A stretch of DNA of 64,000 nucleotides from Roridomyces roridus (GCA_029378245.1 JARKIF010000046.1:62001-126000), one strand, 5' to 3'. Positions 44,592-54,863 are shown, counted from the first letter of the stretch. Made by a program: numbers and translations. The notes: generated by a model from the sequence alone, not told the origin.

Positions 44592-47500
44592 GGCGCCCGG
44601 TCAAGGCCGAACCGGTGTGCCCTCCCGTATCTATTATCCATGGACAGTATACACCGCTAGAGGCGGTTATGGACAGCACGAACGATGTGCAGAATAGCGT
44701 ACCTGTAAATTATATAGAAAGAACTAGCCTACAACGTAGTATACAAGAATTTCTTGTAGGCGAAGTAGAAAAGCCCCAAAAAATACGTATCTTGGAGAAT
44801 CAGAACCGGAAACGTAATTCAAAGAATCGTCGCATGGATGAGGAGAACAAGCGCTGGAGCGCTTTTAAAAAGGCCCCTGGAACCCAAACCAGTGATAAAA
44901 ATAGTGAGAAGAAACAGGGCGGCGATGCCGCGGAGGCTCAATCCTCGAAAGAGGAGGTAGCGCCTAAGCATACACGGGTGCCGTTCGGTCTCAGGAAGAA
45001 AGAGGCCACACAATGGCTAGCACGCCGTGCTATGGGAGAGACGGAACAACGCTTAGCTCAGGAGCTGCGTGAGTTCCAACGGCAACGTGTCCACCATGAG
45101 ATGTTGGTGGCAGTCCAGCTGGAAACACTGGACACGGGGAAAACACGTTCCATTCGTGCGTTGCTGGACAACGGGTGTACCACCACGTGCATGGACAGGG
45201 ACTATGCCAAGGCCGAAGGCTTCGAGCTTAAAAAACTCGACATGCCGATTGTGGCCAGGAATGCCGACGGGACCGAGAACACGAAAGGCAAGATCACTCA
45301 TTACGTGGAGATGATCATGTCTATCGGCCCGCATGTCGAGAGACAAAAATTCCTGATCACAGGCTTAGGCAAAGCACGTGTATTTATTGGGTACGATTGG
45401 TTGTTTAAACACAACCCGGAGATCAACTGGCGGGACCAGACCATGAAGTTCAGCCGATGTCCGGCTGAGTGTGGCATGACCGGATTGGAAGCCGGAAAAG
45501 GTGTCACACGGGAGGAAGCGGTGGAAGAAGGCGAATCGATCCTGTTGGTCGACTTTGCGCCTGTTGTGGAGCTGCGGAGCAAGGCAACGCAGGCACAGCA
45601 GATGGCCGAACAGGCTTCGGCAGAAAAAGAAAAATTGACGGAAGACAAAATCCCGGAGCAATACCGGGAGTACGTCAAGGTTTTCGCAAAAGAGTCCTTT
45701 GACTCATTGCCGGAAAAGCGGCCTTGGGATCATGTGATCGAATTAAAGCCCGGATCAAAGGCTGTCGATTGCAAGATCTATCCACTCTCGTTAGGCGAAC
45801 AAGAAAAGCTAAACGAGTTTCTTGAAGAGAATCTCAAGAGTGGACGGATCAGACCATCCAAGTCACCGATGGCTTCGGCGTTCTTTTTTATTAAAAAGAA
45901 GGACGGGTCCCTTCGACCGGTACAGGATTACCGGAAGCTCAATGAGATGACGGTGAAGAACAAGTACCCGTTGCCTCTGATCTCGGAGTTGGTCAACAAA
46001 CTCCGAGGAGCACGATTCTTCTCCAAGCTTGACATACGTTGGGGTTACAACAATGTACGGATCAAGGAGGGAGACGAATGGAAGGCGGCTTTTCGGACCA
46101 ATCGGGGATTGTTCGAGCCGCTCGTGATGTTTTTCGGGTTGACAAATTCACCGGCCACGTTCCAAACGATGATGAACGACATCCTTAGGGATCTCATCAA
46201 CGAGGGCCATGTGATCGTCTACTTGGACAACATCTTAATATATACGAACTCCCTGGAGGAGCATAGACGGATTGTTTCACGCGTCCTGGAGACGTTAGAG
46301 AAGAATAAATTATTCTTGAAACCCGAGAAGTGTGAATTCAAGAAGACGGAGATCGAATACCTCGGGGTAATTATTTCCCACAACTCCATGCGGATGGACC
46401 CGGTGAAAATCAAAGGGATCATGGAGTGGCCCGTGCCAAAGAACGTCAAGCAAGTGCAGGTGTTCCTCGGCTTTGTTAACTTTTATCGGCGATTTGTCCG
46501 CGGCTTTGCCGACATCGCCAGGCCCCTCACTAAGCTGACGGGGAAGACTGCATGGTCCTGGGGACCGGAACAGGAGACAGCGATCAACAAGTTGAAGGAA
46601 CGGATCGCGGAGGATGTTGTGTTGGCGTTGCCAACGGATGATGGGGAATATCGGCTTGAGGCCGATGCGTCGGACGGAGCGGTTGGAGCAGTGCTCAGCC
46701 AGCTCCAGGAGGGAGTATGGAGGCCTGTCGCTTTCATGTCTCACGGCATGAGCGACACTGAGAGGAATTACGAGATCTATGACAAGGAGATGCTCGCAAT
46801 CATGCTCGCTCTTGATGAGTGGAGGCAATTCCTCCTCGGTGCAAGGCACATGTTTGAGGTTCTGACGGATCACAAGAACCTCCAATACTTCAAAAAGCCG
46901 CAGAAAATCAATCGTCGGCAGGCACGATGGATCATCGAGTTGTCGCAGTACGACTTCTCGTTACGGCACCGGCCTGGAGCTTTCAATAAGCAGGCCGATT
47001 TGTTATCCCGCAGGGCGGATCACGACCAGGGAAAGGAAGACAATCAGGAAATTGTCTTGCTGAAACCCGAATATTTCCGAGCGCAGGAAATCACGCTCGA
47101 AGGCGTCGAGAAGGATCTTTTGGAAGAGATCCGAGCGGAACGCAAAAGGGACGGCAGCGTTAGGTCTGCCTTACTGAAGAAGCTCCCTAGATGGGAGGAG
47201 GAGGACGGCATTGTGTACTACAATGGCCTTATTTACGTTCCGCATAACACGGAACTTAGAAATAAAATTATTGGACTCCATCACGATCCGGCGATCGTGG
47301 GACACCCTGGAGGGAACCGGACCCAGGAGCTCGTTGAACGAAATTACTGGTGGCCGAAGCTCGGCAACAACGTTTCCGAGTATGTAAAATCGTGCGAAGC
47401 GTGTCAGAGGTCACGGGTTCTTCGACACAAACAGGGCAAGCTGAACCCGCACAAGATTGCGGAAGGTCCCTGGCAGATCATTTCGATGGACTTGATCGGA

Positions 47501-48817
47501 CCGTTACCAATTAGCAACGGTCACAATGCGATTCAAGTCTGGGTCGACACCTTCAGCAAGATGATTCATGTGGAGCCCACGACCATGGAGATCACGGCTG
47601 AAGGAATTGCGCGTTTGACATGCGACCGCGTGATTAGATATCACGGGGTACCCCGAAAGATCATCTCGGATCGGGATCCGAGATATGTAGGAGGCTTTAT
47701 GAGGGAGCTCAATAAGATCCTGGGGATCGAAATGAACCTGAGTACGGCGCACCATCCGATAACCGATGGGCAGACGGAACGAATGAACCAGGAGATCGAA
47801 AAATATCTCCGCATATTTATAAATTACCACCAGATGGACTGGGCCGAGTGGCTCTCCCTAGCGGAGTTCTGTTACAACGACAGGGCCAGTTCGGCAACGA
47901 AGGCCTCGCCGTTCTATTTAAACACCGGCTATCACCCTTGGAAAGGGATCGAGAATGCCGTAGAGACGAGGAATGAGGCGGCCGACGAGTTCGGCAAGAA
48001 AATGAAAAAGATCCGCGATGAGGCGACCGCGGCATTAGAAAAAACACAGAAAACAATGGAAAAAACATTCAATTTACGACGGCGACCAGCGCCGGTATTT
48101 AAAAAAGGAGACAAAGTCTGGATCGAGGCGACAAATATCCAGACAGATAGACCCTCGAAGAAGCTGGGAGATAAGAGGCTCGGACCGTACGAAGTCCTGG
48201 AGAAAGTCGGAGCGTCTTCCTATAGGTTGAAATTGCCGAGCACGGACAAGTCACATCCGGTGTTCAACGAGGCGATTCTCACACCATATACGGAACCGCC
48301 CGAGAATCGAAGGGAGAAGCGGCCGCCGCCGAAAATCATATCCGGCGAAGAGGAATACGAGGTGGAGGAGATCCTGAAACACTGCAAGATGGGACGCGGG
48401 TTTCAATATTTAATAAAGTGGAAGAACTATCCGATGGGAGAAAGGACGTGGGAACCATCGCGTAACTTGACGCATGCGAAGAAGCTGTTGGATAAATATA
48501 ACAGGGAACACAGCATTGACGTTAGGGCGCTACCCACGCTCCCGGCTGGATTTTGGGACGGCGAATGCAAAAGATTCGTCCCAAAGGAGGAGTTCCAACC
48601 ATATTTAAAGAAGAAATTATTTATTCACGATGAAAATCGTTTTGTCGACATCGACGAGGACGTCGATCCTAGAGAGGGGGTAATGTCACGCGCTGACCTA
48701 TTTGCGCACGTGACAACGCCAAATAAACCTGATATACATTGGCGCCGTACAGCGTTAAAGTCATGGGAACCCCGTCTCGATCGGATTGAGGAAGAAGCCG
48801 AAGAAGACATTATTTAA
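44585..48817 (+). CDS. pol: Pol polyprotein (PR-RT-RNaseH-IN-chromodomain)
   Basis: 1410 codons in the -1 frame of gag, with no stop. Protease near residue 195 has ALLDNGCTTTC, where D-T/S-G is usual. RT (about 420-610) has QDYRKLNEMTVKNKYPLP, SKLDIRWGYNNVRIKEGDEW and the active-site strand VIVYLDNILIY at 548-549, where Y-x-D-D is usual. RNase H (about 690-800) starts LEADASDGAVGAVLSQ. Integrase has the HHCC finger (about 899-945) and a D969, D1029, E1065 catalytic triad with D-35-E spacing. A GPY/F segment (KRLGPYEVLEKVGASSYRL) and a chromodomain at about 1257-1310 (YEVEEILKHCK, WEPSRNL) follow. The last 43 or so residues lie in the 3' LTR. The absent ATG at the start fits expression by frameshifting. 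Confidence 0.95.
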   Translation: MLGRPVKAEPVCPPVSIIHGQYTPLEAVMDSTNDVQNSVPVNYIERTSLQRSIQEFLVGEVEKPQKIRILENQNRKRNSKNRRMDEENKRWSAFKKAPGTQTSDKNSEKKQGGDAAEAQSSKEEVAPKHTRVPFGLRKKEATQWLARRAMGETEQRLAQELREFQRQRVHHEMLVAVQLETLDTGKTRSIRALLDNGCTTTCMDRDYAKAEGFELKKLDMPIVARNADGTENTKGKITHYVEMIMSIGPHVERQKFLITGLGKARVFIGYDWLFKHNPEINWRDQTMKFSRCPAECGMTGLEAGKGVTREEAVEEGESILLVDFAPVVELRSKATQAQQMAEQASAEKEKLTEDKIPEQYREYVKVFAKESFDSLPEKRPWDHVIELKPGSKAVDCKIYPLSLGEQEKLNEFLEENLKSGRIRPSKSPMASAFFFIKKKDGSLRPVQDYRKLNEMTVKNKYPLPLISELVNKLRGARFFSKLDIRWGYNNVRIKEGDEWKAAFRTNRGLFEPLVMFFGLTNSPATFQTMMNDILRDLINEGHVIVYLDNILIYTNSLEEHRRIVSRVLETLEKNKLFLKPEKCEFKKTEIEYLGVIISHNSMRMDPVKIKGIMEWPVPKNVKQVQVFLGFVNFYRRFVRGFADIARPLTKLTGKTAWSWGPEQETAINKLKERIAEDVVLALPTDDGEYRLEADASDGAVGAVLSQLQEGVWRPVAFMSHGMSDTERNYEIYDKEMLAIMLALDEWRQFLLGARHMFEVLTDHKNLQYFKKPQKINRRQARWIIELSQYDFSLRHRPGAFNKQADLLSRRADHDQGKEDNQEIVLLKPEYFRAQEITLEGVEKDLLEEIRAERKRDGSVRSALLKKLPRWEEEDGIVYYNGLIYVPHNTELRNKIIGLHHDPAIVGHPGGNRTQELVERNYWWPKLGNNVSEYVKSCEACQRSRVLRHKQGKLNPHKIAEGPWQIISMDLIGPLPISNGHNAIQVWVDTFSKMIHVEPTTMEITAEGIARLTCDRVIRYHGVPRKIISDRDPRYVGGFMRELNKILGIEMNLSTAHHPITDGQTERMNQEIEKYLRIFINYHQMDWAEWLSLAEFCYNDRASSATKASPFYLNTGYHPWKGIENAVETRNEAADEFGKKMKKIRDEATAALEKTQKTMEKTFNLRRRPAPVFKKGDKVWIEATNIQTDRPSKKLGDKRLGPYEVLEKVGASSYRLKLPSTDKSHPVFNEAILTPYTEPPENRREKRPPPKIISGEEEYEVEEILKHCKMGRGFQYLIKWKNYPMGERTWEPSRNLTHAKKLLDKYNREHSIDVRALPTLPAGFWDGECKRFVPKEEFQPYLKKKLFIHDENRFVDIDEDVDPREGVMSRADLFAHVTTPNKPDIHWRRTALKSWEPRLDRIEEEAEEDII
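48671..48680 (+). promoter_or_regulatory. Polypurine tract
   Basis: AGAGAGGGGG, three bases (TAA) before the 3' LTR, is the expected plus-strand primer. It lies inside the pol reading frame. Confidence 0.75.
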
Positions 48818-49158
48818 AGATGTGGGACAGTTTCATATTTATGAACGACAGCGTGGATGAGGGAAGGAGTTTTCCATCAGTGAACTGTCAGATCATGACA
48901 GGCTTCTATGAAGAACACGGTGTAGACATGACAATAGGAGACGACAAAGGTGCAGGACAATAGTGCATGTTGGACACCAGGACAATTAGTGTAGCATCGT
49001 AGATCTATCCCTCATAGTATAAAAGCAGTAGCTAGTCGTCGTATTCTGTACCCTCTCCTAGACTTTTATTCAGTTCATTTTACGAGCTTTAGTAGCGCAC
49101 TACCCAATCCGCAGCATCTTACCGCTGTTGGACGCGTGAAACAAGTCTTGTCGTGACA
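48684..49158 (+). repeat. 3' LTR (475 bp)
   Basis: Starts TGTCACG and ends CGTGACA (perfect 7 bp inverted termini). The first 134 bp also encode the end of Pol. Confidence 0.95.
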
Positions 49159-49163
49159 TCGTA

Positions 49164-50140
49164 GGGTGAAAATTGAGCGGGGCATCACGGCTGAAAGACT
49201 GGTCGTACGCACCTGAGCTTCCGCAGCGTTCATCCTGACATATCCACGTCTGCGCGCCTCCAGCTACGGGCCCAATTGCCCCGATATCGATGCGGAAAAT
49301 GAGGCCAGTGCTCCCAATATGCCCGGCTGCGTACGGGAATTTGAGCTATTGAAACGCGGATTTCGCGGTGGGGGTGCATTATGTGGGGGCTGAAGACTGA
49401 GTCCACCGAGTTACAAGGACAGGGATTGTCCAGGGCGAGCGGAGGAGGGATCCCAGTGGAGGGGCGAAGCGAGGGAAGGAGGAGCTAACATGTGTAAGCA
49501 AAATACCTATTTTGGACAGTCGGCGCGCCCTCGTGCACAGACCATCAATTGCGAGACAGTGGTCGGGAGGGTGCGCGAGGGCGGCCACGGGACGGGCAAA
49601 ACCCAGTGGTGGGTGATGCATCACGGTGAGTGCCCATTGACCACCAATCATTCATCACTTACTTGTGCTGCTTGGCCACTGCGTGATGAATCAATTCCCC
49701 ATATACGCCTGATGAGGAACGCGGTTGCTGCTACATCGAGCACGTCCACGGCCGTACTAGTACGTACAGAGTGAAGGAGACGGGATGGCAGAGGCAGAGG
49801 GAATGGCAATCTCGTTTACGCAAACCATTGCTCGTCAGCAGGTCACAAGACACCAGTCGATCCGTGCCGAGAAACCGGCATTCCTGCGGCTCCAGTCAAA
49901 ATGTGCTACTGACTAAACCTGCTGACGAAAAGTGTGATTTACCGACTGTGCTGTCAAAAGGTACTCCCTATAAGAAACCCTTACCTAACGGTAGCGGGAA
50001 TTATAAGGGCCGCCCCCCTGCACACTTGCGGCGATGTCGAGATGCCCATTGAAATTAATGATCACTGTTTCAGGAATGCATTGCCCCATCACGTAAAAAA
50101 CGGAACGCCACCGAACTTCCACGTCTTCTCCTTGTCCTCC
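49164..50140. other. Spacer between retrotransposon and acyltransferase gene
   Basis: No supported gene. It contains the inverted repeat partner at 49605-49716. Confidence 0.4.
49605..49716 (-). repeat. Inverted repeat partner of 39120-39232
   Basis: The reverse complement follows 39120-39232 over about 110 bp, best in AGCACAAGTAAGTGATGAAT. The two copies face each other across the retrotransposon and its flanks, 10.4 kb apart. Confidence 0.6.
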
Positions 50141-51938
50141 ATGAGTCCCCCAAAACTTCGCCAACTAGGTATCTGTCCTCAGTTTGCTACAAAACAAACA
50201 AATTCAACCTTCCACAGACACCATCGAACGATACCACGCGACTCGGGTGTATCTCGAATTGGACACCTGCATCGCCGCCTCTGCGCGGTACACGACAGCC
50301 GACGACACGGTTTTGACTAAGGAGATTCTGTTTCCTGCCCTGCGAGTCGTCATCGAGCGGCACGCGGCTCTTGGGATCTGCTATGACCGCCGACCCGACA
50401 GCAAGGGCATCGCGTTCCGTCGGCTCTCAACGCTGGACCTCTCCCGTATAGGGATCGGCGCCGTATTTATTCCCACGATAAGCTTTTGACCTGCCGTGGC
50501 TGCCCGGAGGATAGTACCATTCCAGGGCCATACTCACAAGATACCCCAAAGGGTTACCCAACTTCGTGTATACTTTGTAGAATACATGTATTTGTGGTGT
50601 TGGAGAAAATCACGAAACATCAGATCCGTATCCGTATGTCCGTATCAGTATAATCGGACGAGTTTCAACACGGTTAAATCAGGGTGCGAGGGCCAAAGGA
50701 AAGAAGGGACCAAAAAGCAGCAAGCAGGAGGTTTGAACCAGGACCAATCTGCACATGCCACAATACATTAACAAGCCACAACTTATCCGTTACACCATGA
50801 TATACATGGATACGGACGTGATACGGTATACTTTTACGGATCGTACGGTGCCGATCCCTACTCCCGTATCGTCGAGTTTTCTGACAGGGATCTACAGACG
50901 GCGATGGAAGGCCAACTGTCGCGCGGCTGGACATGGGACGAGGAGGATATGCTGCCTCTCTGGCGAGTAGAGGTGCTCCCTGGGAATATCGTTCTGCTGG
51001 CGATGCACCACGGCGTCGGAGACGGTCTGAGTACCAGGGAGTTTCACTACTCGCTGTTCCGTGCTCTGCAAGGCGCGTCCTTGCCGGCGTATTCAACCTC
51101 CGTCGCGGTCCCTGAGCTGACCCTACTCCCGGGAATCTTTCACCTCACAAGCGCACGTCCGTCGTTGTGGGAAACGTTGACCATGTTTTGGAATGCCATT
51201 CTCCCGGATCCTTGGAACAAGCCTTATTCGACTTGGACCGGCAAACCCTACCCGAGCACCACGTCCCCCGTCAAACCATACGTACGCCTGTTGTCCTTCA
51301 CCCCCGCCGAATCGGACAACTTTACCAAACTATGCCGCTCGCACAACACCACGATTACCGCCGCGCTTTACGAACTCGCCGTGACAACCTTCACGCAACT
51401 TATAACGGCGTTACCCGACGCCGCGCGGTACAAGATAGTCTTTATCTATGTTGCCAACGCATTCCACGAGCTCCTGGGCGGGGAGTCCGAGATCTGCAAC
51501 TACGTGGAGTCAATCCCGTGCACACCGCGCCTGCACGCCGACTTTTCGTGGACGGGGGCGGCGCAAGCGAGCGCCGAGTTCCGGCGTGAAAAAGCGAGGG
51601 GTCCCTCGCATTTGGGCCTAATTAACTGGGTCGCCGGCGATTTTGCGGGCTTTATGAAGGGAGAGTTGGGGAAAAAGAGGAGGTCGACGTTGATGCTGTC
51701 GAATCTCGGACGGTCGGATGTTCCGGCGGTGGAGGGCAAGTGGAGCGTTGACCGGATTTTCTTTGCGCAGGCGGATTCAGTTGCTGGGGCTGTGATGACG
51801 ATGAATGTGGCTGGAGACGGGCCTAAGGGAGGGTTGAACATTACATTCACTTGGGGTGAGGAGAGCGTGGAGATGAAGTTTGTGGAGGAGTTTGTTTCGG
51901 TGTTCGAAAAAGCGGTTCGGATTATGTCGGCGGAGTAG
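50141..51938 (+). pseudogene. Alcohol acetyltransferase-like (condensation-fold) gene, interrupted by a MITE
   Basis: A BAHD/condensation-type acyltransferase resembling fungal alcohol O-acetyltransferase, which transfers acetyl from acetyl-CoA to alcohols. Exon 1 is 50141-50168 and intron 50169-50217 (49 nt). The second exon runs from 50218 and is split at 50449-50860 by a 412 bp MITE. Leaving out the MITE and one CTCCCGTA gives 442 residues, near the family size. N terminus: MSPPKLRQLDTIERYHATR, then LDTCIAASARYT. The catalytic motif HHGVGDG (H-H-x3-D-G) is at about residue 132. The C-terminal part includes LMLSNLGRSDVP. No other lesion was seen. It is probably inactive in this allele unless the MITE is spliced out. 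It converges on the NACHT gene. Confidence 0.8.
50449..50860. mobile_element. hAT-type MITE, second family (412 bp)
   Basis: The ends are TAGGGATCGGCGCCGTA and, inverted, TAGGGATCGGCACCGTA (one mismatch in 17). Flanked by the 8 bp duplication CTCCCGTA (50441-50448 and 50861-50868). Different in sequence from the MITE family at 15607 and 37057. It has no coding capacity. Confidence 0.88.
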
Positions 51939-51951
51939 TAAAAAGTATATT

Positions 51952-52509
51952 TCAGTGTTGAAATAATAGAAAGAGAGCCAAGAGTAGGCTAGCGAAGATG
52001 AAGAATCCGCGATCATTCAGGCCCATAACAACGGTCCCAATTCCTGGGATCAAGAGCCCTGCGGCCTCTTTTACGCACAAGGCAGAGACCACTGTGAGCG
52101 TGGCCGTCCCGGAGCCGTCCTCTGCCGCAAGCACGCCGACAAACACGGATAGTAATGTGATGTGGTCCAATCTGAGAAGATCTATCAGCGCTGCACGAGA
52201 AACCCCAGAATGACCGAACCTGCTTAGCGTTCGATGAAGAGGCGGTTCAATGACGTGAACGCAACACGCCACAATTCCCAACCAAAACCACGAATTTCGC
52301 GTCCAAGACGATCTGCCATTTTGCAACACGAGCATTAGGTCGAGAAGGCTCGACCACGTCCGTGGATCTCCGTTCGAATGGCAAGTAAAAAAGAGACTGT
52401 CTGTCAAGTCTCGACTTCTCAAGAGACTCAGCAAGGCCTCGACCTTGGTGACCGAGACTTTGTTTGCCGTTTCAGTTGGTCTGTGAAATCTAAATTCCAA
52501 ACATCGCAC
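51952..52509 (-). CDS. Possible C-terminal exon of the NACHT gene, hydrophobic
   Basis: This frame overlaps the end of the NACHT frame (52428-52509) and continues to a stop 13 bp from the acyltransferase stop codon. It reads VTKVEALLSLLRSRDLTD, then several hydrophobic stretches (SWFWLGIVACCVHVIE, HITLLSVFVGVLAA, FIFASLLLALFLLFQ) that look like three or four membrane helices. A short GTGTTA...CAG intron of 39 nt could join it to the NACHT frame; a one-base frameshift is the alternative. It has no start of its own that looks convincing. Confidence 0.4.
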   Translation of the reverse strand: MRCLEFRFHRPTETANKVSVTKVEALLSLLRSRDLTDSLFFTCHSNGDPRTWSSLLDLMLVLQNGRSSWTRNSWFWLGIVACCVHVIEPPLHRTLSRFGHSGVSRAALIDLLRLDHITLLSVFVGVLAAEDGSGTATLTVVSALCVKEAAGLLIPGIGTVVMGLNDRGFFIFASLLLALFLLFQH

Positions 52510-54182
52510 CTTGCGTCCTGAAGCTGAAGAGGGGACGTACAGAGATGAACTCTGCTAACACATTCAAGATATTCCGAGGCCAGGGACGGTCTCGCGATAC
52601 ACCACCGGTTCGAACGCCGTTCATCATACAGAAAATCAGCCAACGAGTCGTGTAGAAATGCCATCTTGCGATTGCAAAGTGCCGCATTGTCCTTCGGTGG
52701 AACGTAGATGATAGAGTGGAGACCTCGTAATGCCAGACGCGATGTTCCGAGGCGCAGACACAGCAGGGAGTCAATATCCTCCGGACCCAAAATAGGGACA
52801 GTGGAATTTCTCCAGATAGCATGCAGGATCCGAAGTAGTTGTTCCGGCTCTTGCCGACAAGCCGAAAGAATGTTGAGGTACAAGTCGTCCAGAGGTACTG
52901 TGCTGCACGGGTCGAGCGCCAAGGCACGCTGTAGTCGATCTGCTGGATGGGAGTATTCGTGATCGATAAACCGAACAATGACGGCGGCGAAGAAAAATGT
53001 GGCAGAGGATTTCTCAACCAGGTGGGTGAGGGCGTGCGGAGGAGGCCATGTATCTGCTAGTTCAAGTCCCCGCTCTGAGGCCTGCCTCTTGATCCGAGAG
53101 AACTCGTCGCGCAGATAGCAACCGATGTCCTTGAACGCATCTGCGTCGGCGGTGAGCTCCATGCCGCGAGTGATGCCAGATTTTTCAAAAATTTGACGGA
53201 GGTGAGGTTCGGAACGGCTTGAGATCAAAAGGCGGATGGGCAGTACAGAGGTGCGGATTGCGGTTTCGAACAGCAAGATGATCTGTTGTTGCAACCGGTA
53301 ATCCGCACACTCATCCAAACCATCGAGAATGAGGAGTGGGACAGGTCGAATGGCTGGGGTTTGTCGGAATGGATCAACCAGCAGACGCTCGAACTGGACC
53401 GACATGGCGCGCCCGTCGATTAGCCTGTCTTGATCGACTGCTTCGTGTATAGCGTCACTGAGTGCAGGTACCAAGATGGCCAGCTGATATGCTAGCGTCG
53501 GGAAGAGTCCATGCCACGTCCCGCGAGTCGGCTGTCCCAGTCGAAAGAAGAATGCTGCACCAAGTCGACCGCGGGCTTGCGACTCGACCGCAAAGTCCTT
53601 GACGATCGCAGACTTGCCGACTCCGGCGGGACCATGCAGCCATAATATTGGGGTCGTGGTCTCGTCGGCCCAAGACCCGAGTTTATCCAATACACCAATC
53701 CGAGTTCCGGGATGACAAGATAGACCGTCTGCTCGTTCCCAAGAGTCATGTACCCCCTCCTTTACCACAGAGCGGTAGAGAAGATCCAGGCCTACAAAAG
53801 GAAGTGAGAACCCCGAATCGTCAAGCAGCTGAGTGTACGCACCGGATACCCCAGGCCATACATTAAACTGCTTAACGTCCCCGGAGATGTGATTAACAAG
53901 GCTGGTCGTCGAGGCGCTCATCCTGCAGCCCTTGGTATGAGAAAATCCGGCTTCGGAAAGCGGACGAGACGCACGTATTATTCATCCGTAGATTCGTTGC
54001 ATCGATATTGCAACTCATGCTCGCACCCTGCCCCGTACCGCCTTCCCCACCCTTAGTCCCGCCTGCACCACCACGGCCTCCCGTACCCCCTGGAAAAGGT
54101 TCGGATTAAGAAAGAATGGACCAGTATCCCACGCACCGTAGATGTTGTTAATGGACTGGCGTACTCCCTCACGGCGACGCAT
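52428..54182 (-). CDS. NACHT NTPase with Gly-rich N terminus (NLR-like)
   Basis: A STAND-class nucleotide-binding protein of the type expanded in mushrooms, where such genes are thought to act in non-self recognition. Exons 54137-54182, 53975-54089, 53843-53922 and 52428-53791 join in frame (the intron 53792-53842 is 51 nt and itself open). N-terminal MRRREGVRQSINNIYGGTGG with a Gly-rich tract (about 16-37), then LYRSVVKEGVHDSWERADG, which normally precedes NACHT. Walker A GPAGVGKS at about 134-141, Walker B LLILDGLDEC about 90 residues later, sensor-like RLLISSRSEPHLR. The end of this frame (after SVSRV) looks irregular; the true C terminus may continue in 51952-52509. No WD or ankyrin repeats are visible. 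Confidence 0.85.
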
Positions 54183-54863
54183 CTGAAAGGCAAGGGACGA
54201 GATGGGAGTCCGGAAAGAGCGCCTGTTTGATAAGACAGCAGGTAAGCATCTATGTAGTTCGGCGGAGTATATTGGCTCATGTCGTATGTCTGTGGAGAAG
54301 GAAAAGAAATCAAGTTGAAAAAGAAAGAAAAAAGAGAGAAGAAATCGAATAAAAGAGGGAGATTTGTTGACTGACCATGTCGTTGCTCCCGTAATGTGAT
54401 TTCCGTCAAGCTGTCCGCGGGGTGTAATCACCGTTTGAAGCGTGGGTCCAAAACGGGTTTGACACGAGATGGCCGGGTACGCGCCGTTGCACGGGTTCTT
54501 TCGGAGATAAATCCTCAAATAGACCCACGCTTCAGCCAATTGGTTTTCAAGCTGGATTCTGGGCCTGATAGCCCATCATCGGGCATTCCTCTCCGCTTCC
54601 GAGATCATCTGTCACACACTGTACTCTCTTGATCTTTCCTTGATCCCTTTGATACCCTGGCCCGCGAGCACAAGGCACAGGCCGGCATGCATATAATGAG
54701 CAACTGGAACTGGATGTAAGAGGGTACTGGGACATATGAGCACATTCTTCTGCTTGTACCGGGGTTTTCAGCTCTCATTATTTCTATTCTCATAGTTCAA
54801 TGTTTAATACCTGTTCACTTTGTAGAAGAATGCTACAAATACATACATCCCGGACTACATACT
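54183..54863. other. Spacer between the NACHT gene and the transposon-type gene
   Basis: Presumed promoter of the NACHT gene. A short open stretch MSQYTPPNYIDAYLLSYQT at about 54220-54275 on the minus strand may be an upstream exon, but no matching GT donor was found. Confidence 0.4.

Larger units (their letters stand above)
42512..49158 (+). mobile_element. Full-length Ty3/gypsy chromovirus-type LTR retrotransposon, 6647 bp
   Basis: Two 475 bp LTRs, a 5 bp target duplication, a primer-binding site, gag, pol with a C-terminal chromodomain and a polypurine tract are all present in the correct order. LTRs differ at only two positions (an A/G near 42767/48938 and a T/C near 42980/49152), so insertion is recent. 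The chromodomain, the self-complementary primer-binding site and the order protease-RT-RNase H-integrase place it with the Tf1/sushi-like chromoviruses of fungi. Confidence 0.95.
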
